Under the pieces are notes generated by a model. It was not told where the DNA came from. It did not search any database and saw only the letters and a list, made by a program, of their open reading frames with translations. The position numbers were made by a program, and so were the translations under genes. From Lachnospiraceae bacterium (GTDB lineage: Bacteria; Bacillota; Clostridia; Lachnospirales; Lachnospiraceae), in NCBI GenBank assembly GCA_910576335.1, contig CAJTIU010000019.1, positions 1 to 64,000 of the forward strand: a stretch of DNA of 64,000 bases. Direction: 5' to 3'. Within the stretch, counting starts at the first letter, position 1, and every line of letters begins with the position of its first letter. Positions 44,094 to 52,279 of the stretch are shown one piece after another.

Positions 44094-45845
44094 ATGGGAA
44101 GCTACGTTCAGGATCAGGAGAAGGAGGACATCCAGATTGTTGATATATACTGGGACAGAATCTATCTCCATGTTAAGCTTGCAGGCAGGGATATCTATCA
44201 TAAAGAGTATGCCATTGCCACAAGAAAGGAAAAGGGATTATACAGGATTGCCCTGAATACAGAGACGGATGAGTTTGTTCTTAATATTACGAATATATCA
44301 GACCAGGAGATGCTCTTTAATGCAGACTGGTATATAAAATATCATAATGATAATTTCGCACAGGAGACGGAGATCTTTGAAAAAGAGCTTGCGGAGTATG
44401 AAAAAGAGCTTGAAGAGTACATGAAAGAAAAAGAAAGCAATCCGGATCTTCCGAAGCCGCCGAAGCCCTGGATTCCCTATGAATGGAAAGATATCCGCGT
44501 GGATCTGGACACTTGCTATAAGCTGAAGGATCTGGATAAGATCTACAGATACTCTGGAAATAATTATGCGTACATCTTCAGTTTCACCCCGTTTAAGACG
44601 AGAGACGAGATTATTTGTACCATTAAGACGACTTTTATGGTGCGGCATGTTGACCCGGAGGAGAGAGTATTCAGGGCGGAATCGGAATATTATTCCAAGC
44701 GGTTTAAAAAGTGGCTGATTTATCATCTGGAGCGGTTCCACAACCATGTCTACCAGCTGTTTACCCATATTACAAGGAAGAATGGGAAGAGGATTCTGAT
44801 GCTGTCTGAAACCCGGGATATGGGAGGGAACCTGAAGGCGCTGGATGACCGGCTGAAGGAAAGAGGACTGGATAAGGAGTTTCAGATTACCTATTCTTTT
44901 CATAAGACGCTGGAATCACGCAGGGCGAAGATCTTTTTCCTGTGGCTTAGGCTGGCAGTTCTGACTGCAAGGCAGGACTATATCTTTGTAGATGATTATG
45001 TTCCTTTTTTTAAATATATTAAAAAGGATCCAAGGACAAAGCTGATCCAGGTATGGCATGCGGGCGTGGGCTTTAAGTCAGTCGGATATGCAAGGTTCGG
45101 GGAGAGCGGCTCCCCCTATCCGTATGCAGCGGCACACCGGCAGTATGATTACGCGATTGTAGGAGGCGAGGCGCTTCGGGATGTCTATGCAGAGGTATTT
45201 GGAATTAACCGGGAAAAATGTCTCCCTTACGGTCTGATGCGTATCGACGGCTATATGGACGAAGAGAAGATCACCTCCTTCCGGGAGAATTTTTACAAGG
45301 AATACCCGCAGTTCCAGAATAAGAAGATTATTCTCTTTGCGCCAACCTTTAGGGGAAATGGCCAGAGAAGTGCGCATTATCCTTACAGTGTCCTGGAGCA
45401 GGATAAGATTTATGACATGTGCGGCGATGAGTATGTGTTCTTGATTAAGATGCATCCCTTCATACGCAAGAGACTGCTGATTGAAGAGGAGTACAAGGAT
45501 CGCATTATCGAATTTTCCGATTATCCGGATATCAATCAGCTGTTCTATGTGACAGAAATACTGATTACGGATTATTCATCCAATATCTATGAATTTTCGC
45601 TGCAGAAGAAACCGATTATTTCTTTTGCATATGATAAAGCGGAGTATGAGCTTATCAGAAGCGTCCACAGGACACTGGACAAATATGCACCGGGAAAGGT
45701 CTGCACCACACTGGATGAGGTGGTTGATACGATTAAAAAGAAAGACTTTGAGATGGAAAAACTCTATAAGTTTGTCTCTGAGAATTTTGATGAGACCGAG
45801 GGGTATGCGTGTGATAAAGTAATTGACAATATTTTGTTGAAGTAA
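44094..45845 (+). CDS. CDP-glycerol/ribitol glycerophosphotransferase-like polymerase (TagF/TarL family)
   Basis: A 583-residue protein. The first ~200 residues include a beta-rich segment and an acidic coiled-coil-like stretch (about 95-120, EKELAEYEKELEEYMKEKE). The C-terminal ~370 residues form the transferase domain with LIQVWHAGVGFKSVGY, LFAPTFRGNG, FLIKMHPF and ITDYSSNIYEFSLQ, the conserved catalytic and CDP-binding motifs. The length and N-terminal extension suit a polymerase that extends a poly(polyol phosphate) chain. It ends the operon at a strong terminator. Confidence 0.9.
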   Translation: MGSYVQDQEKEDIQIVDIYWDRIYLHVKLAGRDIYHKEYAIATRKEKGLYRIALNTETDEFVLNITNISDQEMLFNADWYIKYHNDNFAQETEIFEKELAEYEKELEEYMKEKESNPDLPKPPKPWIPYEWKDIRVDLDTCYKLKDLDKIYRYSGNNYAYIFSFTPFKTRDEIICTIKTTFMVRHVDPEERVFRAESEYYSKRFKKWLIYHLERFHNHVYQLFTHITRKNGKRILMLSETRDMGGNLKALDDRLKERGLDKEFQITYSFHKTLESRRAKIFFLWLRLAVLTARQDYIFVDDYVPFFKYIKKDPRTKLIQVWHAGVGFKSVGYARFGESGSPYPYAAAHRQYDYAIVGGEALRDVYAEVFGINREKCLPYGLMRIDGYMDEEKITSFRENFYKEYPQFQNKKIILFAPTFRGNGQRSAHYPYSVLEQDKIYDMCGDEYVFLIKMHPFIRKRLLIEEEYKDRIIEFSDYPDINQLFYVTEILITDYSSNIYEFSLQKKPIISFAYDKAEYELIRSVHRTLDKYAPGKVCTTLDEVVDTIKKKDFEMEKLYKFVSENFDETEGYACDKVIDNILLK

Positions 45846-45855
45846 CAGATTATGA

Positions 45856-45887
45856 TGAAAGCGTCAAAAGGTATTTTGACACTTTCA
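45856..45887. repeat. GCGTCAAAA hairpin, partial match to the 33.6-kb element
   Basis: TGAAAGCGTCAAAA (45856-45869) pairs with TTTTGACACTTTCA (45874-45887) at 13 of 14 positions. The AGCGTCAAAA core also begins the last hairpin of the structured element at 33591. Confidence 0.55.
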
Positions 45888-45896
45888 TTAGATTAT

Positions 45897-45930
45897 AAAA
45901 AGATTCTTAAGGCCCCTTAAGAATCTTTTT
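45897..45930. terminator. bidirectional intrinsic terminator
   Basis: AAAAAGATTCTTAAGG (45897-45912) is the exact reverse complement of CCTTAAGAATCTTTTT (45915-45930). The stem ends in a U-run on both strands, which separates the TagF-like operon from the acylation operon. Confidence 0.92.
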
Positions 45931-45939
45931 AATTTATGA

Positions 45940-45968
45940 TTGAAGATTTGATGCCCAGGTAGTATAAT
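45940..45968 (+). promoter_or_regulatory. sigma-A promoter of the acylation operon
   Basis: TTGAAG (45940-45945), exactly 17 bases and a perfect TATAAT (45963-45968). It lies ten bases after the terminator and about 50 bases before the first gene, and no other strong promoter is visible until 57.7 kb. Confidence 0.8.
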
Positions 45969-46016
45969 AGAGATGTCATTTTTCGACAAAATGTGTTTGA
46001 TAAAGGAATCTGCATT

Positions 46017-47009
46017 ATGAGAATTGCGAAATGGGATAACTTGAAGTTTGGACTGATCTATTGTGTCGTTATGGGACATTTTATTCAGATAATGAAGTGC
46101 GATTCCGGATTTCTCCGGGGACTGCAGTTTTTTATCTATACATTTCATATGCCGGCATTTTTATTTATTTCGGGTCTGTTCTCGAAGCGGACAGTAGATG
46201 GACGGAGATACGATAAGATTTTACCGTATTTTTTTCTGTATCTTTTTATGAAGGTGCTGCGTTTTATAGTTCATTTTCTCATTCATGGGAAGGCGGGCGG
46301 ATTCAGGCTTCTGTCTGAGAGCGGGGTTCCGTGGTTTGCACTGACTCTGTTTTTATGTTATCTGCTTACCATTGCTTTATCCAGGTTCCGCTTTCCGTAT
46401 ATATTGGCAGTGTCTGTTATTCTGGGAGTTATGGCAGGGTATGATTCCAGCCTTGGAGACTTTCTGACAGGCATGAGGTTGTTTACCTTTTATCCTTTCT
46501 TTTTGGCGGGGTACTGTGTTCCGTTAGAAGTAGTCGAGAGGTTTACTAGAAAGAAAGCAGTCAGAATCTGTTCGGCTGCCGCGTTGGCGGGTGCACTGAT
46601 TCTGAGTTTTGTGTTCGAGCGCCAGCTCTATGCAAGACTGGGGTTTTTAAAAGGAAAAGCATCCTATGAGACTCTGAATATAGGAGGGGCCGGCGGGTTA
46701 TACAGAGGAGTTTATTATGTGATTGCAATGTTTCTGATTATCTGTGTGATTGCAGTGACGCCGTCGGTTCAGTGTGTCCTTTCGAAATGGGGAGGAAGGA
46801 CCCTTCAGGTATTTGCCCTTCATTTTTCTGTACTTAGAGTCCTGGTAGAGGGATTACACCTGAAGGAATGGCTTAGGGCTGTGCTTCCAGGGTATTATGG
46901 ATACCTGGTGCCAGTAATGGCGCTTTTGCTGACAGTGGCGCTTTCGGCCGGAGTGTTTGAGCCATTTTTTAAATATGTAATGTATCCGGGAACACCGAGA
47001 AGTAATTGA
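46017..47009 (+). CDS. membrane acyltransferase, acyltransferase-3 family
   Basis: A 330-residue protein with about ten membrane segments that probably acylates an exported or lipid-linked glycan. The N-terminal AKWDNLKFGLIYCVVMGHF is the family's conserved opening with the active-site His, and FHMPAFLFISGLFSKR follows as the second typical motif. I use ATG 46017, with AAGGA upstream. The last codons (GTPRSN, stop) lie in a stretch shared with the repeat at 33494, so the C-terminus may have been altered by a repeat insertion. First gene of the Dlt-like operon. Confidence 0.87.
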   Translation: MRIAKWDNLKFGLIYCVVMGHFIQIMKCDSGFLRGLQFFIYTFHMPAFLFISGLFSKRTVDGRRYDKILPYFFLYLFMKVLRFIVHFLIHGKAGGFRLLSESGVPWFALTLFLCYLLTIALSRFRFPYILAVSVILGVMAGYDSSLGDFLTGMRLFTFYPFFLAGYCVPLEVVERFTRKKAVRICSAAALAGALILSFVFERQLYARLGFLKGKASYETLNIGGAGGLYRGVYYVIAMFLIICVIAVTPSVQCVLSKWGGRTLQVFALHFSVLRVLVEGLHLKEWLRAVLPGYYGYLVPVMALLLTVALSAGVFEPFFKYVMYPGTPRSN

Positions 47010-47015
47010 CGCTTA
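46991..47015. repeat. fragment of the 33.4-kb element at the acyltransferase stop
   Basis: AACACCGAGAAGTA (46991-47004) and TTGACGCTTA (47006-47015) match 33494-33507 and 33608-33617 in the same order, with the ~100 bases between them missing. The acyltransferase stop codon (47007-47009) lies inside it. Confidence 0.5.
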
Positions 47016-47078
47016 TATTATGATCTGGACTGATATAAAAAATCTATAGAAGTACACATGAAGAAGGAGAGGAGAACT

Positions 47079-48491
47079 GTGAGTTATTATAATGATTACC
47101 GAAAGTTTGGAGAAAGGACTGCATTTTTAGATGACAGGGGACAGACAGTCACCTATGAAGAGCTGGGGAAGCTGTCCGGGAAGATCGGACAGGGAATGAA
47201 GAGGAGGACTTTGGCATTCTGCCTGTGTGAGAACAGTGTAGGTTCAGCGGCAGGCTATGTGTCCTGTCTGGAGCATAATGTTGTGCCTCTTCTGCTGGAC
47301 CGTAAGATAGACAGCCAGCTTCTGGGGCATCTGCTGGAGCTCTATCAGCCGGCTTATCTGTATGTTCCGTCTGATATGAAGGAGAACTTTTCAGACTGCC
47401 GGATTCTGAATGAGGATTACCAGTATGTGCTGATGAGGACGAAGTATCCGCAGGAGATTGTGTTATATGAGGAGCTGGGACTGCTTCTCACCACATCGGG
47501 TTCTACCGGGAGTCCGAAGCTGGTAAGGCAGAGTTATCAGAATATTCAGTCTAATGCAGAGTCCATTGCCTGTTACCTTGAGCTGGATGAGACGGAGCGT
47601 CCGGTGAGCACGCTTCCCATGAATTATACCTATGGACTGTCAGTGATTAACAGTCACATGCAGGTGGGGGCGACCGTGCTTCTGACGGATGCGACCATGA
47701 TGATGAAGGCATTCTGGAGTTTCATGAAGGAACAGAGGGCAACCTCCATTGCGGGAGTTCCTTTTACATATGAGATGCTGAAGAAGGTTCGTTTCTTTAA
47801 GATGGAACTTCCGGATCTGAGGTATATGACCCAGGCAGGAGGAAAGCTGTCGCCAGAGCTTCACAGGGAATTTGCCGAATGGGCGCTTAAGCAGAATAAG
47901 AAGTTTATCGTAATGTACGGCCAGACAGAGGCAACGGCCCGTATGTCTTACCTGCCGGCAGAGAGGAGTCTGGAAAAATACGGAAGTATGGGTATTGCCA
48001 TCCCTGGCGGAAGATTTTCACTGATTGATGTGGAAGGGAATGAATTCAGCCGGCCGGAGGAGACCGGGGAGCTGGTCTATGAGGGCGATAACGTGACTCT
48101 TGGATATGCACAGTGCAGAGAGGATCTGGCAAAGGGAGATGAGAGGCACGGACGTCTTGTGACCGGTGACATGGCGAAGGTTGACAAGGACGGTTTCTAT
48201 TATATTGTAGGAAGGAAGAAACGTTTTCTTAAGATTTTTGGAAACAGAGTGAATCTGGATGAGATTGACCGGCTGGTTAAGACGAAGTTCGAGGGAATCG
48301 ACTGCGCTTCGACTGGAGTAGATGACAAGATGAAGACTTACATTACAGACAGGGAATGTATAGAGAAGGTGAGGCAGTACCTGTCGAATACGACACATCT
48401 GAGTGAATCTGCATTCGAAGTGTATTATGTACCTGAAATTCCGAAGAATGATGCCGGAAAGACAATATATACCATGTTGGAGGGAGAATAG
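47079..48491 (+). CDS. acyl-adenylating ligase, AMP-binding (DltA-like role)
   Basis: A 470-residue adenylate-forming enzyme. The phosphate loop is LLTTSGSTGSPKLVR, followed by MNYTYGLSV, YGQTEATARM, GELVYEGDNVTLGY, TGDMAKVDKDGFYYIVGR and a C-terminal NDAGKT with the catalytic Lys. It would activate an acid as an AMP ester and load it onto the carrier protein encoded one base downstream. The gene order parallels dlt operons, but I cannot confirm D-alanine as substrate. I use GTG 47079, because AAGGAGAGGAG lies just before it; ATG 47058 has no ribosome site. Confidence 0.85.
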   Translation: MSYYNDYRKFGERTAFLDDRGQTVTYEELGKLSGKIGQGMKRRTLAFCLCENSVGSAAGYVSCLEHNVVPLLLDRKIDSQLLGHLLELYQPAYLYVPSDMKENFSDCRILNEDYQYVLMRTKYPQEIVLYEELGLLLTTSGSTGSPKLVRQSYQNIQSNAESIACYLELDETERPVSTLPMNYTYGLSVINSHMQVGATVLLTDATMMMKAFWSFMKEQRATSIAGVPFTYEMLKKVRFFKMELPDLRYMTQAGGKLSPELHREFAEWALKQNKKFIVMYGQTEATARMSYLPAERSLEKYGSMGIAIPGGRFSLIDVEGNEFSRPEETGELVYEGDNVTLGYAQCREDLAKGDERHGRLVTGDMAKVDKDGFYYIVGRKKRFLKIFGNRVNLDEIDRLVKTKFEGIDCASTGVDDKMKTYITDRECIEKVRQYLSNTTHLSESAFEVYYVPEIPKNDAGKTIYTMLEGE

Positions 48492-48492
48492 T

Positions 48493-48720
48493 ATGGAAAA
48501 AGTAGTAGAGATTTTAAGTAGTCTGAAGTCAGGCGTGGATTTTCACACAGCAGAAGGAATTGTAACGAATAAGATTATTGATTCCATTGATATTGCTTCT
48601 CTGATTTCTATGCTGGAAGATGAGTTTGATGTGGAGATTGGTATGGAATATATGGAAAATGAGAATTTTGACTCTGCCGCTGCAATCTGGGAGATGATAG
48701 AGGAGCTTGCAGAAGAGTAA
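48493..48720 (+). CDS. acyl/aminoacyl carrier protein (DltC-like role)
   Basis: A 75-residue helical, acidic carrier protein. The phosphopantetheine Ser is in IIDSIDIASL, a variant of the usual DSL motif, followed by EDEFDVEIGMEYMENENFDSAAAI, the typical helix III wording (given as parts 'EDEFDVEIGM' and 'ENENFDSAAAIWEM'). It starts two bases after the ligase stop, with GGGAGA upstream, and sits between ligase and MBOAT genes, so it probably ferries the activated group to the membrane acyltransferase. Confidence 0.9.
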   Translation: MEKVVEILSSLKSGVDFHTAEGIVTNKIIDSIDIASLISMLEDEFDVEIGMEYMENENFDSAAAIWEMIEELAEE

Positions 48721-48767
48721 GACAGCAGCGAAGTCTTTGTACGGATCAGCTAAGGTGGAGGTAGGAT

Positions 48768-50357
48768 ATGGCGATAACATCTGTCCATTTTTTGATTTTT
48801 TTATGTATTACTTTTTGTGTGTTTTACTGCTGTCCGGTGAAGTACCGCTGGGTGGCACTTCTTGTCAGCAGCATATATTTTTATGTGATGGCAGGAGCCG
48901 TGAGCTTTCTTCCGTTTATTGTGCTCACATCCGGCGTGATCTGGATATGCGCACGGATCATCGGAAGACTTTATGAGGAGCAGGATGAGAAGCTTAAGGG
49001 CAGTGATCTGGGACGAGCCGAAAAAAAGGCAATAAAGGAACAGTATAAAAAAAGAGCGAAACGTGTTTTGATGCTGGCATTAGTCTGTTGTGTCGGCATT
49101 CTTTGTGTGACAAAATTTACCAGATATGCCGTGCGTTATCTGAATCTGATTGCAGAGGCGGCAAATGGGAGCGCCCCGTTTAGTGCAGAGTGGATTCTTG
49201 TGCCCCTTGGAATCTCTTATTATACGTTTTCCACGGTTGGATATATTTTGGACGTTTACTGGAAAAGGTATACCTATGAGCCGGAGTTTTTACGGTTTTT
49301 CCTGTATGCCATTTATTTCCCCCATATTGTACAGGGGCCGATCTCCAGGTATAACCTTTTGGGGCAGGAGCTAAAAAAGGAGCTGCGCTTCGATTCGAGG
49401 CGGATTGTGTTTGGTATGGAGCTGATGCTGTGGGGGTTCTTTAAGAAGCTGGTCATAGCAGACAGACTGAATATTTTTGTGTCAGCGGTATATAACGGGG
49501 AGGAGCATGCCGGAAGTATTTACCTTGTGGCAATGCTTTTTGATGCTTTTCAGATTTATACAGACTTTTCGGGATATACGGATATTGTACGGGGAGCATC
49601 CCAGATTTTCGGGGTGGAGCTGGAGCAGAATTTCAATCACCCGTTTTTTGCAAAGACTGTGCCCGAGTACTGGCGCAGATGGCATATGACGCTGGGCGGG
49701 TGGTTTAAGGATTATGTGTACTATCCGTGCACCATCTCGCACTTTATGAAACGAATCAATAAGAGGACGAAAAAGACCCTTTCTGAACGGGGAGGCCGGT
49801 TTGTTACGGTTGTCATCCCGGTATTTGTGACATGGGTACTGACTGGCCTGTGGCATGGAACCGGTAAGACCTATCTGGCATGGGGAATCTATTATAGTAC
49901 CCTGATCACGATTTCCGTTGCCTTTCAGCCTGAGTTCGAGAAGGTTACAAAGTTTCTGAAAATACGGACAGATACCTTTTCCTGGCAGCTCTTTAGGATG
50001 CTCCGTACTTTCTGCTGTTTTATGGGCGGCAGGCTTCTGACCAGCCCCGGGGGCTTAAGAAGGACGCTTATGGTAATCAAGAATATCCTTCTTCATCTCC
50101 AGGCATGGTGTCTGACAGACGGGACGCTCTTTACCTATGGGCTTGACTGGCCCCAGCTAGTGCTGATTGCAGGCTCTGTCCTGCTCTTATGGGGAGTCAG
50201 CATGCTGCAGGAGCGCGCTTCTGTCCGGGAGCTTCTAGAAGAACAGAACATCGTTTTTCGCTGGGCGGTCATCTTTGCGGCGATTTTCAGTATTCTTATT
50301 TTCGGCATCTATGGTCTTGGATACGATGCGGCGGCATTTATCTATGCGCAGTATTAG
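48768..50357 (+). CDS. MBOAT O-acyltransferase (DltB/AlgI-like)
   Basis: A 529-residue polytopic membrane enzyme. FHTFSTVGYILDVY-type wording (here SYYTFSTVGYILDVYW), HIVQGPISRYNLL, FQIYTDFSGYTDI, FFAKTVPEYWRRWHMTLG and the catalytic WVLTGLWHGTGKTY (His363) are all MBOAT hallmarks. It takes the acyl group from the carrier protein and moves it across the membrane or onto an acceptor. A charged cytosolic segment (about 65-105) is longer than usual. It starts at ATG 48768 with GGAGGTAGG upstream. Confidence 0.92.
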   Translation: MAITSVHFLIFLCITFCVFYCCPVKYRWVALLVSSIYFYVMAGAVSFLPFIVLTSGVIWICARIIGRLYEEQDEKLKGSDLGRAEKKAIKEQYKKRAKRVLMLALVCCVGILCVTKFTRYAVRYLNLIAEAANGSAPFSAEWILVPLGISYYTFSTVGYILDVYWKRYTYEPEFLRFFLYAIYFPHIVQGPISRYNLLGQELKKELRFDSRRIVFGMELMLWGFFKKLVIADRLNIFVSAVYNGEEHAGSIYLVAMLFDAFQIYTDFSGYTDIVRGASQIFGVELEQNFNHPFFAKTVPEYWRRWHMTLGGWFKDYVYYPCTISHFMKRINKRTKKTLSERGGRFVTVVIPVFVTWVLTGLWHGTGKTYLAWGIYYSTLITISVAFQPEFEKVTKFLKIRTDTFSWQLFRMLRTFCCFMGGRLLTSPGGLRRTLMVIKNILLHLQAWCLTDGTLFTYGLDWPQLVLIAGSVLLLWGVSMLQERASVRELLEEQNIVFRWAVIFAAIFSILIFGIYGLGYDAAAFIYAQY

Positions 50358-50367
50358 GAGGTAGGAT

Positions 50368-51399
50368 ATGCAGGTGATGAATAAGAAAAAGGTTCTGAAG
50401 GGGATCTGCTTTGTACTGATTTTTGTGATTTTGTTTTTCTTTTTTCAGAAGCTTCTTCAGGCAAAATGGATTGCAAGTGATAGTGAGAACTCTGCAAGTA
50501 CGAGTGCATGGATTGAATACAGGAGTCTGGAAGAGAACTCTCTGGATGTACTTTTCCTGGGTACAAGCCATTCTTATTTTGGGGTGGATCCCATGTATAT
50601 CTATGACAGGACAGGGATTACCGGTTATGTGTTCGGGGGTCCCGGACTTCGGATGGATCTGACTTATATGAATCTGGAGGATGCATTAAAAACCCAGACA
50701 CCGTCCATAGTTTTTCTGGATATGTCATCCATACAATTTGATTTTCAGCAGGAGGAGGCTAAGTGCCACAAGGTCCTGGACCAGCTTCCTATGACCAGCT
50801 CAAAACTGGAATATGCGTTCAACACAGAGAGTGAGGAGATGAAGCCTCTGGATGTGCTCTTTCCGTTTTTCCGGTACCATTCCCGCTGGTCTGATCTTGG
50901 GAAAAATGACTTCAAATATGTCCTGAATGATCTGGATGATACATATATCAGAGGACACTATATTACTTACCAGAGTAAAGAGACAGAATTTCATTTTTAT
51001 GAGGATGTGGACTATGTTCTGACTGAGCGGAATCTGGATTATATAAAAAGGATGAAAAGACTTTGTGATGAGAAGGGAATCCAGCTGATTTTCTATAAGA
51101 TCCCTACCCCTACCTGGTATGAATCCCAGTCGGAGGGGGCAAAGGAGATTGCAGAGATGCTGGATGTTCCATGGCTGGAGCTTTTTTACGAGGTAGATGA
51201 GATCGGACTGGATGTAAAGGCGGATTTCAGGGATAAGAATAACCACCTGAACCAGCGCGGGGCTGAGAAGCTCAGTGCATATCTTGCAGAATATATTCAG
51301 GAACATTATGACCTGGAGGACCAGCGTCCGACGAATAAAAAATGGAATGAAGACCTAATCCGGTATAAAAAATTAGTGGAGTTAAAGATTCCAAAGTAG
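50368..51399 (+). CDS. membrane-anchored SGNH-like protein (DltD/AlgJ-like role)
   Basis: A 343-residue protein with one N-terminal membrane anchor (about 10-30) and an extracytoplasmic domain with SGNH-hydrolase features. The Ser is in FLGTSHSYFG (Ser67) and the Asp/His pair in DKNNHLNQRG (Asp289, His293). Proteins of this type work with MBOAT enzymes to place acyl groups on glycans or teichoic acids. It directly follows the MBOAT gene with AGGAGGT upstream. Confidence 0.82.
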   Translation: MQVMNKKKVLKGICFVLIFVILFFFFQKLLQAKWIASDSENSASTSAWIEYRSLEENSLDVLFLGTSHSYFGVDPMYIYDRTGITGYVFGGPGLRMDLTYMNLEDALKTQTPSIVFLDMSSIQFDFQQEEAKCHKVLDQLPMTSSKLEYAFNTESEEMKPLDVLFPFFRYHSRWSDLGKNDFKYVLNDLDDTYIRGHYITYQSKETEFHFYEDVDYVLTERNLDYIKRMKRLCDEKGIQLIFYKIPTPTWYESQSEGAKEIAEMLDVPWLELFYEVDEIGLDVKADFRDKNNHLNQRGAEKLSAYLAEYIQEHYDLEDQRPTNKKWNEDLIRYKKLVELKIPK

Positions 51400-51487
51400 C
51401 AGGGATGTATATGGAGTATCAGAAACCATACCGCTCAGCATAGCACGCATAGCTGCCTGTCTGAGCAGTTACACAGGGGGAGAACAG

Positions 51488-52279
51488 ATGAAAGAAAAAA
51501 TGCGGGATTCTTATGTGCATAGAAAAGGGGCAGGCATGCCCCTTGTGATGGTACATGGGATTATCAGTGACAGTTCCTTTTTTGAGGAGTCCGCAGAGAT
51601 TCTTGCAGAGGACTACCAGGTAATTACATATGACCGCAGGGGATACGGTGAAAATACCCGGGAGAAGTACTCGGACTACTCGGTACATGCCCAGGCAGAG
51701 GATCTGGCAGAGATTCTTGGGGCATACTGCAGTGAACCTGCATGGGTGGTCGGGAATAGTGCAGGTGGGCTGATTGCAATAGAAGCAGCGCTTTTTTATC
51801 CAGAGCTGATCCGGGGGATGATTCTGATCGAGCCTTCCCTTGGATATGAGGAAACGGAGAGGGAGAAGCTGCTTTCCTGGAATCAGGAGCTCAACCAGTA
51901 CGTGAAGGAAGGCAGGATTAAGAGTGCGCTGCCCGCATTTTCCCGCATTACAGGGGGCGGTAAGGGGAAGAAGTCAGCTTCCTTAAAAGAGATTAAGAGA
52001 TCTTACCAGAATCTTTCTGCCTTTATGTATGGTGAGTTAAATGAGGTTCAGAGATATCTTCCACCGGCAGAGAGTCTGAAGAGACTTCCCATGCCGGTAC
52101 TGGTTGCTGTGACAGAGGGAGGCAGAAACAGTATATTTGCCACATCCTCCGAGACAGGGGCTATGAAGCTTGGCTGGCCGGTTGTTACCCTGCCGGGATT
52201 CCATAATGTGGCAAAGGATCTGCCCAGTGAGTTTGTAGCCTGTATAAAAGAATTGTTATCCGGGAGGAACGAAGGATGA
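51488..52279 (+). CDS. alpha/beta hydrolase
   Basis: A 263-residue alpha/beta-fold hydrolase without a signal peptide. The oxyanion motif is MVHGII, the nucleophile elbow GNSAGG (Ser91), and the likely catalytic His is in LPGFHNVAKDL (His239). As the gene sits in an acyl-transfer operon and overlaps the next gene (ATGA), it may act as a thioesterase on wrongly loaded carrier protein or as an esterase. That role is inference. Confidence 0.82.
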   Translation: MKEKMRDSYVHRKGAGMPLVMVHGIISDSSFFEESAEILAEDYQVITYDRRGYGENTREKYSDYSVHAQAEDLAEILGAYCSEPAWVVGNSAGGLIAIEAALFYPELIRGMILIEPSLGYEETEREKLLSWNQELNQYVKEGRIKSALPAFSRITGGGKGKKSASLKEIKRSYQNLSAFMYGELNEVQRYLPPAESLKRLPMPVLVAVTEGGRNSIFATSSETGAMKLGWPVVTLPGFHNVAKDLPSEFVACIKELLSGRNEG

